From: Alopecurus myosuroides
Lineage: Eukaryota; Streptophyta; Magnoliopsida; Poales; Poaceae
Direction of reading: 5' to 3'
Length of the DNA: 64,000 bases
Assembly (NCBI GenBank): GCA_028641055.1
Contig: CM054057.1
Coordinates: 726,116,484 to 726,180,483 of the forward strand
Position numbers and translations under genes: made by a program. Below, piece by piece: positions 1 to 10,015 of the stretch. The notes below the pieces were generated by a model, which did no database searches, was not told the origin of the DNA, and saw only the letters and a list, made by a program, of their open reading frames with translations. How positions within the stretch are numbered: the stretch's first letter is position 1; each line of letters opens with the position of its first letter.

Positions 1-685
1 TTACATCCTCATGCCTTACTTTGCCGGGTAAGTCAATATTCTTAGCCGAATCGAAAGGGATTTTCTTTAGATTTTCATCGCTCCTTTCCAACACTTTGTT
101 GTTTGGATTGTTCCGCGCAGATATACACAATGCACACTCATTTGCATTTGTATCAGTCATTCGCATGCGACGTATCTCGACTCAGGGAGTGCGGTGAAGA
201 AAGACTACTCCATGGTGAAGAAAGTCTTGGATAATGCTCTCACCGGCTACCACGCAAGGGGGGGCATAATCACTAGGGAGAAGGTCGTTCAGGGCGCTCG
301 GGTGTTCACCCACACGACGAATTTCGCGTGCGTCAAGCAGCCGGCAGGCAGTAATCGAGACACCTACTATGTCCTCCATCATATGCGGGCGTACGTACGG
401 GATCAACAGTTCCTTACCCTGCCTAGTCAAGTCCAACAATGGGCCTCCCGCTTGTCGATGGTCGGCGATGACAAGGTTAGAGAAGAGATATATGATATCC
501 AGAAGTGCTTCGCCACGAAAATCGTTCATGAAGTGGTGAACAAGAGTGGGACATTTTACTGTCGGTTCAACATGCCGAACCGCGACATAGATACCTACCT
601 AGAAACTGTCTGTGACGACAGGCCCTTCATCACTCAGGAGGGATGTCCCGTTGTAATCCCTGGGAGGATGAGTCAGAAGGAGTGA
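1..685 (+). CDS. Ulp1-like (C48 fold) CACTA protein, C-terminal exons, catalytic residues missing
   Basis: Exon 1-27 (reading YILMPYFAG) ends at a GT donor at 28-29. The next exon starts after GCGCAG at 121 and stays open to TGA at 683-685; the splice phase is consistent. The order of segments matches the Ulp1/SENP peptidase domain of plant CACTA second ORFs: a beta strand, a YLDSG turn, a helix, then KQPAGSNRDTYYVLHHM and a helical C-terminal tail. In active Ulp1 proteases the strand starts with His-Trp and the later block contains a catalytic Cys in a CG pair. Here these positions read Gln-Cys and Asp-Thr, so only the Asp of DSG remains. I infer a non-proteolytic role. The start codon lies left of the window. 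Confidence 0.7.
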
Positions 686-889
686 GAACTATTGTAAGGC
701 TTGCTACATTTTCGGAAATTAGTCGAACTCAATCGTTAGGGTTATGAATCGTCCATCGTGTAACAGATGCTTTATTATGTCAATGCTTAATTATCTTTCT
801 TTTCATTATTGCGGTCTTACTTGTGATGGTCGTTCGATCTTTTGAATAAGTAAATGCCGATGATTAAAAGAGTTGGTTCACACTAAGAT

Positions 890-976
890 GGCCCAGGTGG
901 TCAGCTGCGCCTTGTGATTTTCACAAAGTTAGGATCTTGTGCATCCCACTTGGCGCAGCTGCACCACTTGTCGGCC
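890..976 (+). other. Stem-loop 1 in the CACTA-1 duplication
   Basis: The 5' arm has GTGGTCAGCTGCGCC and the 3' arm GGCGCAGCTGCACCAC, which pair with one bulge; GGCC/GGCC closes the base at 890-893 and 973-976. The loop of about 40 bases contains a second small hairpin, TTGTGATTTTCACAA. Confidence 0.7.
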
Positions 977-1100
977 GCTTGTATGTGTCCATCCTAAATA
1001 TGAGGCACACATCGTTACGGTTATGAATCGTACATCGCTTGATTATCTTGGTGGGAATAAATAAATGCCGATGATTACAAGAGTTGGTTCACACTAAGAT

Positions 1101-1185
1101 GGCCTTGGTGGTCTGGTGCGCCTTGTGATTTTCACAAAGTTAGGATCTTGTGCATCCCACTTGGCGCACCAGTTCCATCAAGGCC
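1101..1185 (+). other. Stem-loop 2 in the CACTA-1 duplication
   Basis: The 5' arm has GGCCTTGGTGGTCTGGTGCGCC at 1101-1122 in outline, and the 3' arm GGCGCACCAG followed by TTCCATCAAGGCC. The loop is the same as in stem-loop 1, but both arms differ from those of stem-loop 1 in ways that keep the pairing. Confidence 0.7.
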
Positions 1186-1447
1186 GCTTGTATGTGTCCA
1201 CCCTAAATATGAGGCACACATCGTTACGGATATAAATCGTACATGGCTTGATTATCTTACTTTTTATTATTGCAGTTTTACTTTGTGATGTTCGTTTGAT
1301 CTTTTGTGTTTGTGATTGTGTTTAAAAGATGATCATCTTGTTCCTTTGTGTTTAACTTTCATCTTATTTATGTCATATTTCTCCACTTACTACTATTGCA
1401 GACATGTTTGAAACTATTGTTTTTGTTTTTCTTTCTTGTCATTACAG

Positions 1448-1711
1448 ATGCCGAGGTGCTACGTGGTGTTTAGAGGCAGGGTTCCAGGAGTCTACGATCA
1501 CTGGGAATACTGCTTCGAGCAGGTGAACAAGTTCAAAGGGAATGCCTACAAATCCTACAACACAAGAGTGGCGGCGGAAGCTAGGTGGTTCATCCATCTC
1601 GAGGAGGAACAGAAGAAGATCAAGAAGAACAACAACAAGTGGATGAAGACCATCGCAGCCGCTCTTGTCGCCGTCGCCTCGCTCGTCATGCTATGGTTCC
1701 TAGCTAGATGA
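1448..1711 (+). CDS. Small tail-anchored protein with RNase H1 hybrid-binding/viroplasmin-type domain (CACTA-1)
   Basis: The 87-residue ORF starts at an ATG directly after TTACAG, a likely splice acceptor. Residues about 4-47 match the small fold shared by the N-terminal domain of eukaryotic RNase H1 and caulimovirus viroplasmin: YVVFRGRVPGVYDHW, a Cys, QV..F.G..YKSY.TR and an EA helix. In RNase H1 this fold binds RNA/DNA hybrids. Residues 51-65 are lysine-rich and residues about 68-86 form one hydrophobic segment followed by Arg at the very end, as in a tail-anchored membrane protein. A homologue with the same layout lies in CACTA-2 at 16856-17098. The combination suggests nucleic acid binding at a membrane; this is inference. 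Confidence 0.75.
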   Translation: MPRCYVVFRGRVPGVYDHWEYCFEQVNKFKGNAYKSYNTRVAAEARWFIHLEEEQKKIKKNNNKWMKTIAAALVAVASLVMLWFLAR

Positions 1712-2019
1712 TTAGGTTATCGGCGACTAGATAGGTCACTTGTCCCGATGATGAAGCATCATCAATCGATGTAATCGGTCCCGATGATTAACCGTGTGAT
1801 GTAGGTCACTTGTATCTATTTGACTATGATAAACACTTTGTATTCATAATCAACGGTTTGATGCTATTACGAATTCTAAGCAGTATGATCAACTATGATA
1901 TATAACTTGTTTGTCAAAGAACTGTTTTGATACATTTTGTCTACTGAGATTCCTCTGTATTTGAGCTGTATATACCTGTATAAATACGGTACTGCGTATT
2001 TTTAAAAATACAATACTAT

Positions 2020-2343
2020 AGCCGTGACGCACCAAAAAGGGTACCCGTGACGCACCTGGGAGTATAGCCGTGACGCGCCGATGTGGGGACCCGTGGCGCA
2101 TCAGCGCACTTAGCCGTGGAGGCATTACCTTACCCGTGACGCACCTGTGTTGATAACCGTGGCGCACCTACATAAATAGGCGTGACGCGCCAGGAAGTAG
2201 CCGCGGCGCACCTTGCCGGTGCGTCACGGGTATAGATAGGCGCGGCGCTAAACCCATAGGCGCGGCGTGCTAGCCGTGACGCGCCCCGGTGCGTCACGGA
2301 TAGGCAAAAAGGTGCGTCACGGCTAAGCTTTTCCCTAGTAGTG
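2020..2343 (+). repeat. CACTA-1 subterminal repeats and terminal inverted repeat
   Basis: About twenty copies of a GTGACGCACC/GTGGCGCACC-like unit occur in both orientations, ending in GCTTTTCCCTAGTAGTG. Such arrays are the presumed transposase binding sites of CACTA elements. Confidence 0.85.
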
Positions 2344-2356
2344 CGAAGGAGAGAAG

Positions 2357-4330
2357 ATGGTAGACGACTTTGGCTGGGGGCCAGAGTCGGATCTGCTAGA
2401 AGCCGGATCTGTCGTCACGATCGGCCGGGTCAACGTCTTCGTCGGCATGGTACGTACGTCCGGTTCAATTCCTGACGATATTGAGTATGATTCCGTGTCA
2501 CGAGGAGCGACCTGCGTTCAGTCGGACGTGGAAGAATCGGTCGGGACAGTCGATCCGGTAGAAGAACCCCCCACGAAGAGGGAACATCCGGAGGAGCCGG
2601 TATGGACCCCGCGTGGCCGGGTCATGAGAGAAGATGACACCGAGTCTATCCTGCACTTGCTGGAAGATCGGTACGAGGACGATAGTTGTGATGAGGAATA
2701 ATACGAATCTTCACCAGGCATCGCGCGCCAGATCCCGGTCTACACGGCCCCTACAACCAATCTCAATCAGGGGGACGTGACTACGGCCGCGGTCGGAGCG
2801 GCGTGGGCGCTGGCCCAGCAGTAAAATCCGGGTGATGGAAACCCGATTGTAGCCCGGGTCGATGGAGAATCGGCTTCAGTCACCAGCCAGACTGCCGAGA
2901 GCGAGTTGCGGAGAAACATGTTTGGGTTCATGGCGAACAGAACGCCAGGAGCAGGGCCTTCAAATCCGCGAAATCCGGCTCTGTTCAACAATAACTTGAT
3001 CTTGGATCCTACAGTACTAGCAACGGTGATAACCCCAGAAAATGCGGCGGCACGCTCCGCGGGTCTGGATGTGGCCCGCCGCGCATTGGATCAACAAAGG
3101 AGAGATGTGGAAGCTGAAAAACAAGGGATAGCTGCGCGCCAGCGCGAGCTGGAAGAGATGGAGAACCGGCTCCAAGTTCAATCGACCAGGATGCACAATC
3201 AGAGATACCAGTCAAGATTACCGGCTACAGGTAAAACTATACACCCGGCCGCACTGTTCATTACACCTCAGGATCAACCAATTCCGGATGTGAATCAGGA
3301 AACCGGACATCAGCCTGCAACTTTGGGAGGACAGCCGGCAAACGTACAAGCCGGGTTACCCACGTTGCAAACAGGAATCATAACTGTCAATGCAGCGCCA
3401 CCACCACCACCGCCACGATTTCATACTCCACCAGGTCACTTCAATAACCCCATGGATAACGTGTATGCGGCAACGTTGGCACTTGATCGCATCCCCGTAG
3501 GAGAGTCACCCCACGCAGCGGAGACCCGACGGGCAATAGATTTGCTGCGCACAGCGATAGTTCAGCAGGCTAATTACCCGGACAACAGGAGTGGAATGCA
3601 CGGAACACCATATGTGAGCCGGCAGAACAGAAATACCGGCAATATCCAGTCGAGTTCGGCGCGGCGGAGGGCAGAGCAACAGCAAATGCCGCCTCCTCCC
3701 CGTAGGCCGGCAACTCCTGCTGTATCAGCGGCGCATGCCATTGTGGACAGTTCCCGAGCCAGGCGAGCAGCGGCCGGATCTGCGGTACGGGGACCGGTAG
3801 CGGTTGCACCTCCCGCCGTACCCGCTGCGGCGTCACACGTTTCCCGAGTGATGTCAGTACCGACAAACCTTGCCGGGCCTAAATGTTTGTCGGATACTAT
3901 CTGGGCTGAGCCTTACCCGGATAAGTTCAAGGAGCCGGGTAAGGTGGTTAATTATGAGCCGACCATCGATCCAGAAACCTGGTTGAGCAGCTATGAGATG
4001 GCCATGTCAATCCGCAACGCATCTGAGAATCTTCAAGCCAAATTCATGTACCTGATGATGTCAGAAGGAGCAGCCAAGTTGTGGTTCAATAATCTCCCCG
4101 AAAAATCCGTCAATTCATGGGGCGAGTTGAAAACTGCCTTTATCAAGCACTTTCACGGAACATGCAGGAAGTTGTTTACGATTGATGATTTAGAGCGATG
4201 TGTTCAGAAGAAAGGAGAGTCAGGACGCAGTTGGGTGCGTCGGGTTATGGAAATTCTCCACTCGTCTACTGATATCCAACCAAAGGATGCGTTACAAGCT
4301 ATGGCAAAACATGCAAATACACACCCTTAG
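2357..4330 (+). pseudogene. Tat-element gag, broken
   Basis: One frame runs from the ATG at 2357 to TAG at 4328-4330, interrupted by TAA at 2699-2701 and TAA at 2822-2824. The N-terminal part is acidic. The middle has a long charged helix (about 3050-3200) and proline-rich linkers. The C-terminal part, from about 3900, contains the retrotransposon gag fold with the typical WFNNLPEKSVNSWGELK and FIKHFHGT motifs. The frame then shifts to that of 4330-5640. Confidence 0.85.
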
Positions 4331-5640
4331 TGCAAAAACTGACACGCATGAAGTCTAGCTGTCACGCTTCAGATGTTACAATGGGAGAGTTGATGGACAC
4401 ATGCAACAAGCATGCCGCCACAGATACCACAGAAGAGGATGTTGATGATAAGAAAGCAAAGGCCAACGCGGGTAATGGTGGAAAACCCGACAATGGAGCT
4501 GCACCGAGTAATAATGGAGGAAATAATGGAAACAACCAGCACAAGCGCCCATATGAAGGAAACTCCGAGTTTGTCGCCAGTACAGAAGCCGGGTTTGCAA
4601 GACCTAGATCTGAGGGAAATTTCAACGGAGGAAACTTCAATGGAGGAAATTACCAAGGACCACCAAGGCCGGCTAACCATATAAAGGCCTTCAGGATGCC
4701 TTGTCCGCGTCATAGCAGGAACGGTAGGCCGGCTAATCATTCACTGGAGCAGTGCGTAGACTTACAGAGATGGAAGAACGAAGAAATACAGAAAGCAATG
4801 CGAGGTGCAGGCCGGGGAGCAGGACCGGGTCCGGGTGGAAGCCCGGGCAATGGCCCACCCCCGGCTGGCAACCCAGGAGGTGGTAATCTGGGTAACAACC
4901 AAGGAGGCGCTGGAGGTTTCCAAGCCAACCCCAAGCAGCTAGGGCAGTATCATGTCCATACTACGGGAACTTCCAATAAAGATAGAAAGATACTCAAAAG
5001 AGCAGTAAACTCGATTTCTTTGGCAGTTCCGAGATACTTGAGATGGTCACACCAAGAGGTGACATGGAGCAGGAGGGATCACCCGGAAACCATAGAACAT
5101 CCGGGTGTGCTGGCTTTGGTAGTGGCACCACAAGTTAATGGTTATGAGTTGAAAAAGGTTCTGATGGACGGTGGAAATAGCATCAATATCTTATATTGGG
5201 AAACTTTCCTACACATGGGGCTCAAGGAGTCTTAGTTGCAGAAAAGTTCTACAGTTTTTCATGGGATCGTGCCGGGTCACTCAGCATGCCCAGAGGGAAA
5301 AATCACTTTAGAAGTTGCTTTTGGAGAATCGAAGGACAATTTCCGAGTGGAGTGGCTCACGTTCGAGGTGGTAAAATTGCGCAGTCCTTATCACGCGCTG
5401 TTCGGAAGGCCGTGTTATGTGTACCTACAGCTAAAAATCCCGGGTCCCAAGCGAACAATTACTATACACGGCAACCGGGTTATAGCAGCCGAGTGCGATG
5501 GGGGAGACGCGGCAATGGCAGAACAGGCGTGCAGAAAGGAAGAGCTCAAATATTACCGGTCTCAGGTAGACCCGGATGATAGAACAGCGTTGAAAAGACC
5601 GAATACGGAAGATGAAAGAGCAAAATTCAAAGCAGCATAG
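4330..5640 (+). pseudogene. Tat-element nucleocapsid and aspartic protease
   Basis: The segment begins with the end of gag, followed by Asn/Gly-rich sequence and a CCHC-like zinc knuckle (CPRHSRNG...H...C) at about 4697-4760. The protease follows, with its active site reading MDGGNSINILY at about 5165; Tat proteases usually have DGGSS. FHGIVPG and HALFGRPC are further family motifs. TAG at 5233-5235 cuts the protease and TAG at 5638-5640 separates it from the reverse transcriptase. All three parts share one frame. Confidence 0.85.
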
Positions 5641-5649
5641 GACACAAAG

Positions 5650-6858
5650 ATGGTGGCTTTCGTCGAGGGCGATCCCTCCAAGCAATTTGCTATAGGATCT
5701 AACTTGGATAGTAAGCAGGAAGAAGCACTTATCGAGTTTATTCGTGGAAATCAGGATGTTTTCGCTTGGACACCCAGTGAAATGCCGGGTATCCCAACCG
5801 AGTTAGCTGAGCATAGTTTGCATGTTGATCCCAAGTCCCGGCCTGTGAAGCAGGGCCTGAGAAAAATGAACGAGGAAAGAAGAAAGGCTATAGGAGAGGA
5901 GATAGCTCGGCTCCTTGCAGCCGGCTTTATCATGGAGGTTTTTCACCCGGATTGGTTGGCAAATCCGGTTCTGGTGATGAAGAAAAACAACGAGTGGAGG
6001 ATGTGCATAGATTACACGAGTCTCAACAAACATTGCCCAAAGGATCCGTTTGCCCTTCCAAGGATAGATCAGATTATAGACGCAGTGGCTGGAAGTGATC
6101 TATTGTGTTTCCTGGATGCTTATTTCAAGTATCACCAGATCAAGCTCAAAAAGGAGGACTGGGAGAAAATATCGTTCATAACCCCCTTTGGAGCTTTCTG
6201 TTACAAAACCATGACTTTTGGGTTAAAGAACGTTGGCGCAACATACCAAAGGTGCATACCAAAGAAGAATGTTGATGATGTGGTGATTAAAACCAGGAAG
6301 GCAGAAACATTCATTGAGGACCTAAAGGAAACATTCAGGAATTTGAGAAGGTATCAGATGAAGCTTAACCCCACAAAGTGTGTGTTTGGAGTGCCAGGAG
6401 GAAAGTTACTCGGCTTTATTGTTTCTGAGAGAGGAATTGAGGCAAACCCGGATAAGATCAAAGCTATTCAGAACCTGAAAAAGCCGGAAGGCCTGAAGCA
6501 TGTTCAAAAGCTTACAGGGTGTGTAGCAGCGCTAAGCCGGTTTATATCCAGGCTTGGAGAGAAGGCAATACCTTTATACCGGCTCTTGAGGAAAACCGAC
6601 AAATTCATTTGGGATCAAGAGGCGGACGAGGCGTTCGAGGCTCTGAAAAAGCAGTTATCTGAGGCACCAATTCTGGCGGCACCGGGTCCTAAAGAGCCCA
6701 TGTTGCTATACGTTGCGGCCGGGCCCCGGGCGGTTAGTGCTGTGGTTGTTGTCGAGCGCAAAGAGGATGGAAAAGACCACCCGGTGCAAAGGCCGGTTTA
6801 TTATGTGAGTGATTACTATCGGAAGCAAAGCAACGTTACCCACATTGGCAAAAACTAG
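5650..6858 (+). pseudogene. Tat-element reverse transcriptase and first RNase H, catalytic motif deleted
   Basis: Clear gypsy reverse transcriptase blocks are seen: NPVLVMKKNNEWRMCIDYTS, DLLCFLDAYFKYHQI, FGLKNVGATYQR and KLLGFIVSERGIEANP. Just after GATYQR the text jumps to KKNVDDVVIK; family members have more residues there and a Tyr before VDD, so an internal deletion has removed the start of the catalytic YVDD box. The RNase H that follows (about 6690-6850) is weakly conserved, as is usual for the degenerate first RNase H in Tat elements. The frame ends with TAG at 6856-6858. Confidence 0.85.
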
Positions 6859-6872
6859 TTTTCGGGGTCTTC

Positions 6873-8198
6873 ATGGCCAGCCGGAAATTGAAACCATATT
6901 TTCAGGAACACCCCATAACAGTGGTTAGATCTATACCAATGGCAGATATTATCAGAAATTCAGATGCGACAGGTAGAATAGCCAAGTGGGCCATCGAGAT
7001 GGGAGATTATCACATCAGCTATGAGCCCAGTTCTGCAATCAAATCCCAAGCTTTAGCTGATTTTATCAATGATTGGACTCACACAAGCATGCCTGTAATG
7101 ATGCCAAGTTCGGAGTCTTGGGTGATGCACTTTGATGGTTCTAAGCAGTATGAGGGATCAGGAGCTGGGGTGGTACTCACCTCACCCAAAGGAGACAAAT
7201 TGAGCTACGTGCTGCAGATTCACTTTGATTGCTCCAACAATGTGGCCGAGTATGAGGCATTGTTACATGGATTGAGAATAGCAAAGGAGATGAACATTAG
7301 GCGAATAAGGTGCTACGGAGACTCGGATCTTGTGGTACAGCAGGTCTCAGGAACTTGGGACAGAAAAGATGCAACAATGGCAGCATATCGCCGAGAGGTG
7401 GACAGGGTTGCCGGGTCTTTTTCCGGGTATGAGGTGGAGCATATTGACAGGCGAAAGAACGAGGCTGCAGATGCGCTCGCAAGACTCGGCTCGCGCAGAG
7501 AGCCGGTTCCACCCAACGTTTTCCTGGACGAGTTATGGCGGCCATCTGTTAAAACCGAGTCTGAGGAAGAGGTGGCTAACCAAGACCAAGATTTGGAGCT
7601 CGTGGCCACAGTACGTGCTATTCCCGAGTGGACAGAGCCGTTTTTGGCCTACCTATCACGAGGCGTGTTACCACCACAAGAAGTTTTAGCAAGGCAAATT
7701 CTGAGACGAGCAAAGGGCTATTCTATTATCAATGGAGAGTTGTACAAAAGAAGTGCAGCAGGAGTCTTTTTGCGCTGTGTAGCACCAGAAGAAGGCCGGC
7801 AAATTTTGAAGGAGATCCACGAAGGTGATTGTGGGCATCATGCCTCCACAAGATCCCTTGTGGCCAAAGCATATCGACACGGTTTCTTTTGGCTCACAGC
7901 CTTAGCAGACGCGGAGTGCTTGGTGGAAAGGTGTGATGGATGTCAAAGGTACGCTCGCCAAATCCATGTGCCGGCTATGGAGTTGCAAACAATCCCACTG
8001 ACCTGGCCGTTTGCTGTTTGGGGTATGGATATGGTGGGCCCCTTCCACATGTCACCGTGCAAAAATACTCATCTTTTGGTAGCTATTGATAAGTTTACCA
8101 AGTGGGTTGAAGTTATGCCAGTTACCAATTGCGAAGCAATCACAGCAGTCAAGTTCCTGAAAAGGATCATCTACAGGTTTGGATACCCTCACACATAA
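6873..8198 (+). pseudogene. Tat-element second (archaeal-type) RNase H and integrase N-terminal half
   Basis: After a frameshift near 6850 the frame reads ASRKLKPYFQEHP, the end of the first RNase H. From 7120 comes a second RNase H domain with MHFDGSK, AEYEALLHGL, YGDSDLVVQQ and KNEAADALARL; these supply the usual acidic residues and identify the archaeal type typical of the Tat lineage. The integrase zinc-binding region (H...H, then CDGCQR) and the first catalytic Asp in WGMDMVGPF follow. The frame is lost again near 8198. Confidence 0.9.
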
Positions 8199-8908
8199 TA
8201 ACAGACAATGGAACCAACATGTCCTTAGGCGAGATGGAGAAATTCTGCGGGAACAATGGTATCCGGCTTGACATAGCCTCGGTAGCCCATCCACAAGCTA
8301 ATGGACAGGTGGAAAGGGCAAATCAGGAGTTACTTCGTGGGTTAAAACCACGGCTGCGAGTCCCGTGCATCAGGGCTGCTGGAGCATGGGTTGAAGAGCT
8401 ACCATCAGTAGTTTGGGGAATTAACACTACACCTAACAGATCTACTCAGATGACCCCGTTTTTCATGGTTTATGGTGCGGAGGCAGTATTGCCGAGTGAC
8501 ATTATCCATGACTCGCCATGAGTGTCGGCTTACGTTGAGGTGGAGAACAAGAAGACCCGGTAGGATGTCGTGGATATGCTAGAAGAACACAGAGAGCAAG
8601 CCTTGGAGAGATCAACCATATATCAGCAGGATTTGAGGAGATACCACAGTCGGCGAGTCAAAACCCGGGTCTTCCAGGAAGGGGACCTGGTATTGCGCTT
8701 GGTACAATCAAAGGAGGGAAAGCACAAGTTGTCTCCACCATGGGAAGGACCATTTATCATAAGCCGGAATCTGCATAATGGATCATATCACTTGGTAGAT
8801 GCAAGGGAAAAGTCGGATACCGTCAATGACACAGCCCACACCACTTCATCTATGCAAGAGAGGGAAAGACCATGGAACGTGGCTCAGCTACATCCCTACT
8901 ACACTTAG
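8199..8908 (+). pseudogene. Tat-element integrase catalytic core end and C-terminal domain
   Basis: In the third frame the second catalytic Asp (IITDNGTN) and Glu (QANGQVERANQ) of the integrase core are present, followed by PFFMVYGAEAVLP. TGA at 8519-8521 and TAG at 8561-8563 interrupt the frame. The C-terminal domain (QEGDLVLR, then KLSPPWEGPF) ends with HPYYT and a stop at 8906-8908. Confidence 0.85.
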
Positions 8909-10015
8909 CATAGGCTATGTTTACAAAGTTGAATTACACGATGTAACAGGCAGCAGGTTTCAGACGCACTATTTTCCTATCCAGGGTACCTAAGGGGACT
9001 GGAGGGTTTTTAATGAGGCGGCCTGCTGACCTAACTTTTCTCATATAAATAAAGAGATGGTTAAACTATTAAATTGCTTCTTTCTTATTTATTTCTGTTA
9101 AGTTTAGATTTTTTCTGTTTTTATTTTCTGTTTTCTATTTCATCAGGTAAGTATTACTTATTTGTTTTATAGTATACCAGTTCCATATTTCTTCTAAGAT
9201 TGCATATATAGGTCTTGGGGCTGATTGCTTGAATAGCACATTTGCAAAATCAAAGACCAGGCCACGATGCCATTAAAGTTATAAGGACCGATTACTTGTA
9301 AGAAGTACGGTTACAATCTTATAACCGGACAATAGAGCCAAATTTTCTTGATTTCTCTTGTTTAAGCTTGATGTGACTCGCAACAATGTGGCATGCTTTG
9401 CTAACGTGTAATCACAATCAGTCATGATGCCCAATGGGACTTGCATGACCCTGTATTTACAAAGTTATAGCATCATTGAATACCCACGCGAAAGCCGGCT
9501 TACAACAAAGAGGATCAAAAGGGTCATCCAAACCACAGGTCATGCAGAGTACAAAATTAATAGCCGGAAACTCACAAATATTAGGCTTAACCTCAAATCC
9601 ACGTGAGTAACTCTATGTTTTGAGCCTAAGCTAAAACAATTTGTCTTCCTGAAAACTACAAATCCCTAGACTCGGAAATTCAGGCCTTGGGGACTTGGGA
9701 ATTTGAGAAAAAGCAACAAATTGTTTAGCTGTTAAGCTTAAAAACCCAAAAATCCGTGTCTTGGGGACTTGGGGACTTAGGAAATAAATTCCACTTGTGA
9801 AAACCAACGAGACCCGGAAACCGAGTCTCACAAAAGGAAAAAAGAGCGAAAATAAGAAAAACAGCAACAAAGTTCAAGGCTAAGGAATAACATATCACGA
9901 TGAGGGGCCAGAAGGGCCACCAAAAGCTATTAAAGTTTAAACATATTACAAACCAAGGAAATTGTATCGAAAAGTGCACAGGCGCACTATTAAAAGAATA
10001 ATTGTTTTAGGCATA
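8909..10015. other. Non-coding 3' internal region of the Tat element
   Basis: No convincing ORF was found. The stretch is AT-rich and contains purine-rich CTTGGGGACTTGGG motifs at about 9685 and 9760, resembling the polypurine region next to the 3' LTR. It separates the pol genes from the convergent antisense gene. Confidence 0.5.

Larger units (their letters stand above)
856..1257 (+). repeat. 211-bp tandem duplication with internal inverted repeats
   Basis: Two copies (856-1066 and 1067-1257) start with GCCGATGATTA and share most of their sequence up to CTTGATTATCTT. A partial further copy flanks them at about 735-855 and 1215-1310. They lie between the Ulp1-like ORF and the small membrane-anchored ORF, in sequence that is probably intronic or untranslated. 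Confidence 0.8.
1..2343 (+). mobile_element. CACTA transposon 1, right (3') part
   Basis: The segment ends at 2343 with the complement of a grass CACTA terminus (CACTACTAGGGAAAAGC read inward). The last 320 bases are packed with short repeats around GTGACGCACC, as in CACTA subterminal regions. The Ulp1-like and small membrane-anchored ORFs inside are 3' genes of grass CACTA elements. The left end and transposase lie outside the window. The element sits inside the Tat-lineage gypsy element that resumes at 2344; the next three bases, CGA, would be one copy of the 3-bp target duplication. Confidence 0.85.

Noticed and set aside
2020..2330. Regular short repeats resembling a CRISPR array
   Set aside because: Units occur in both orientations with irregular spacing next to a CACTA terminus, in plant DNA; they are transposon subterminal repeats.
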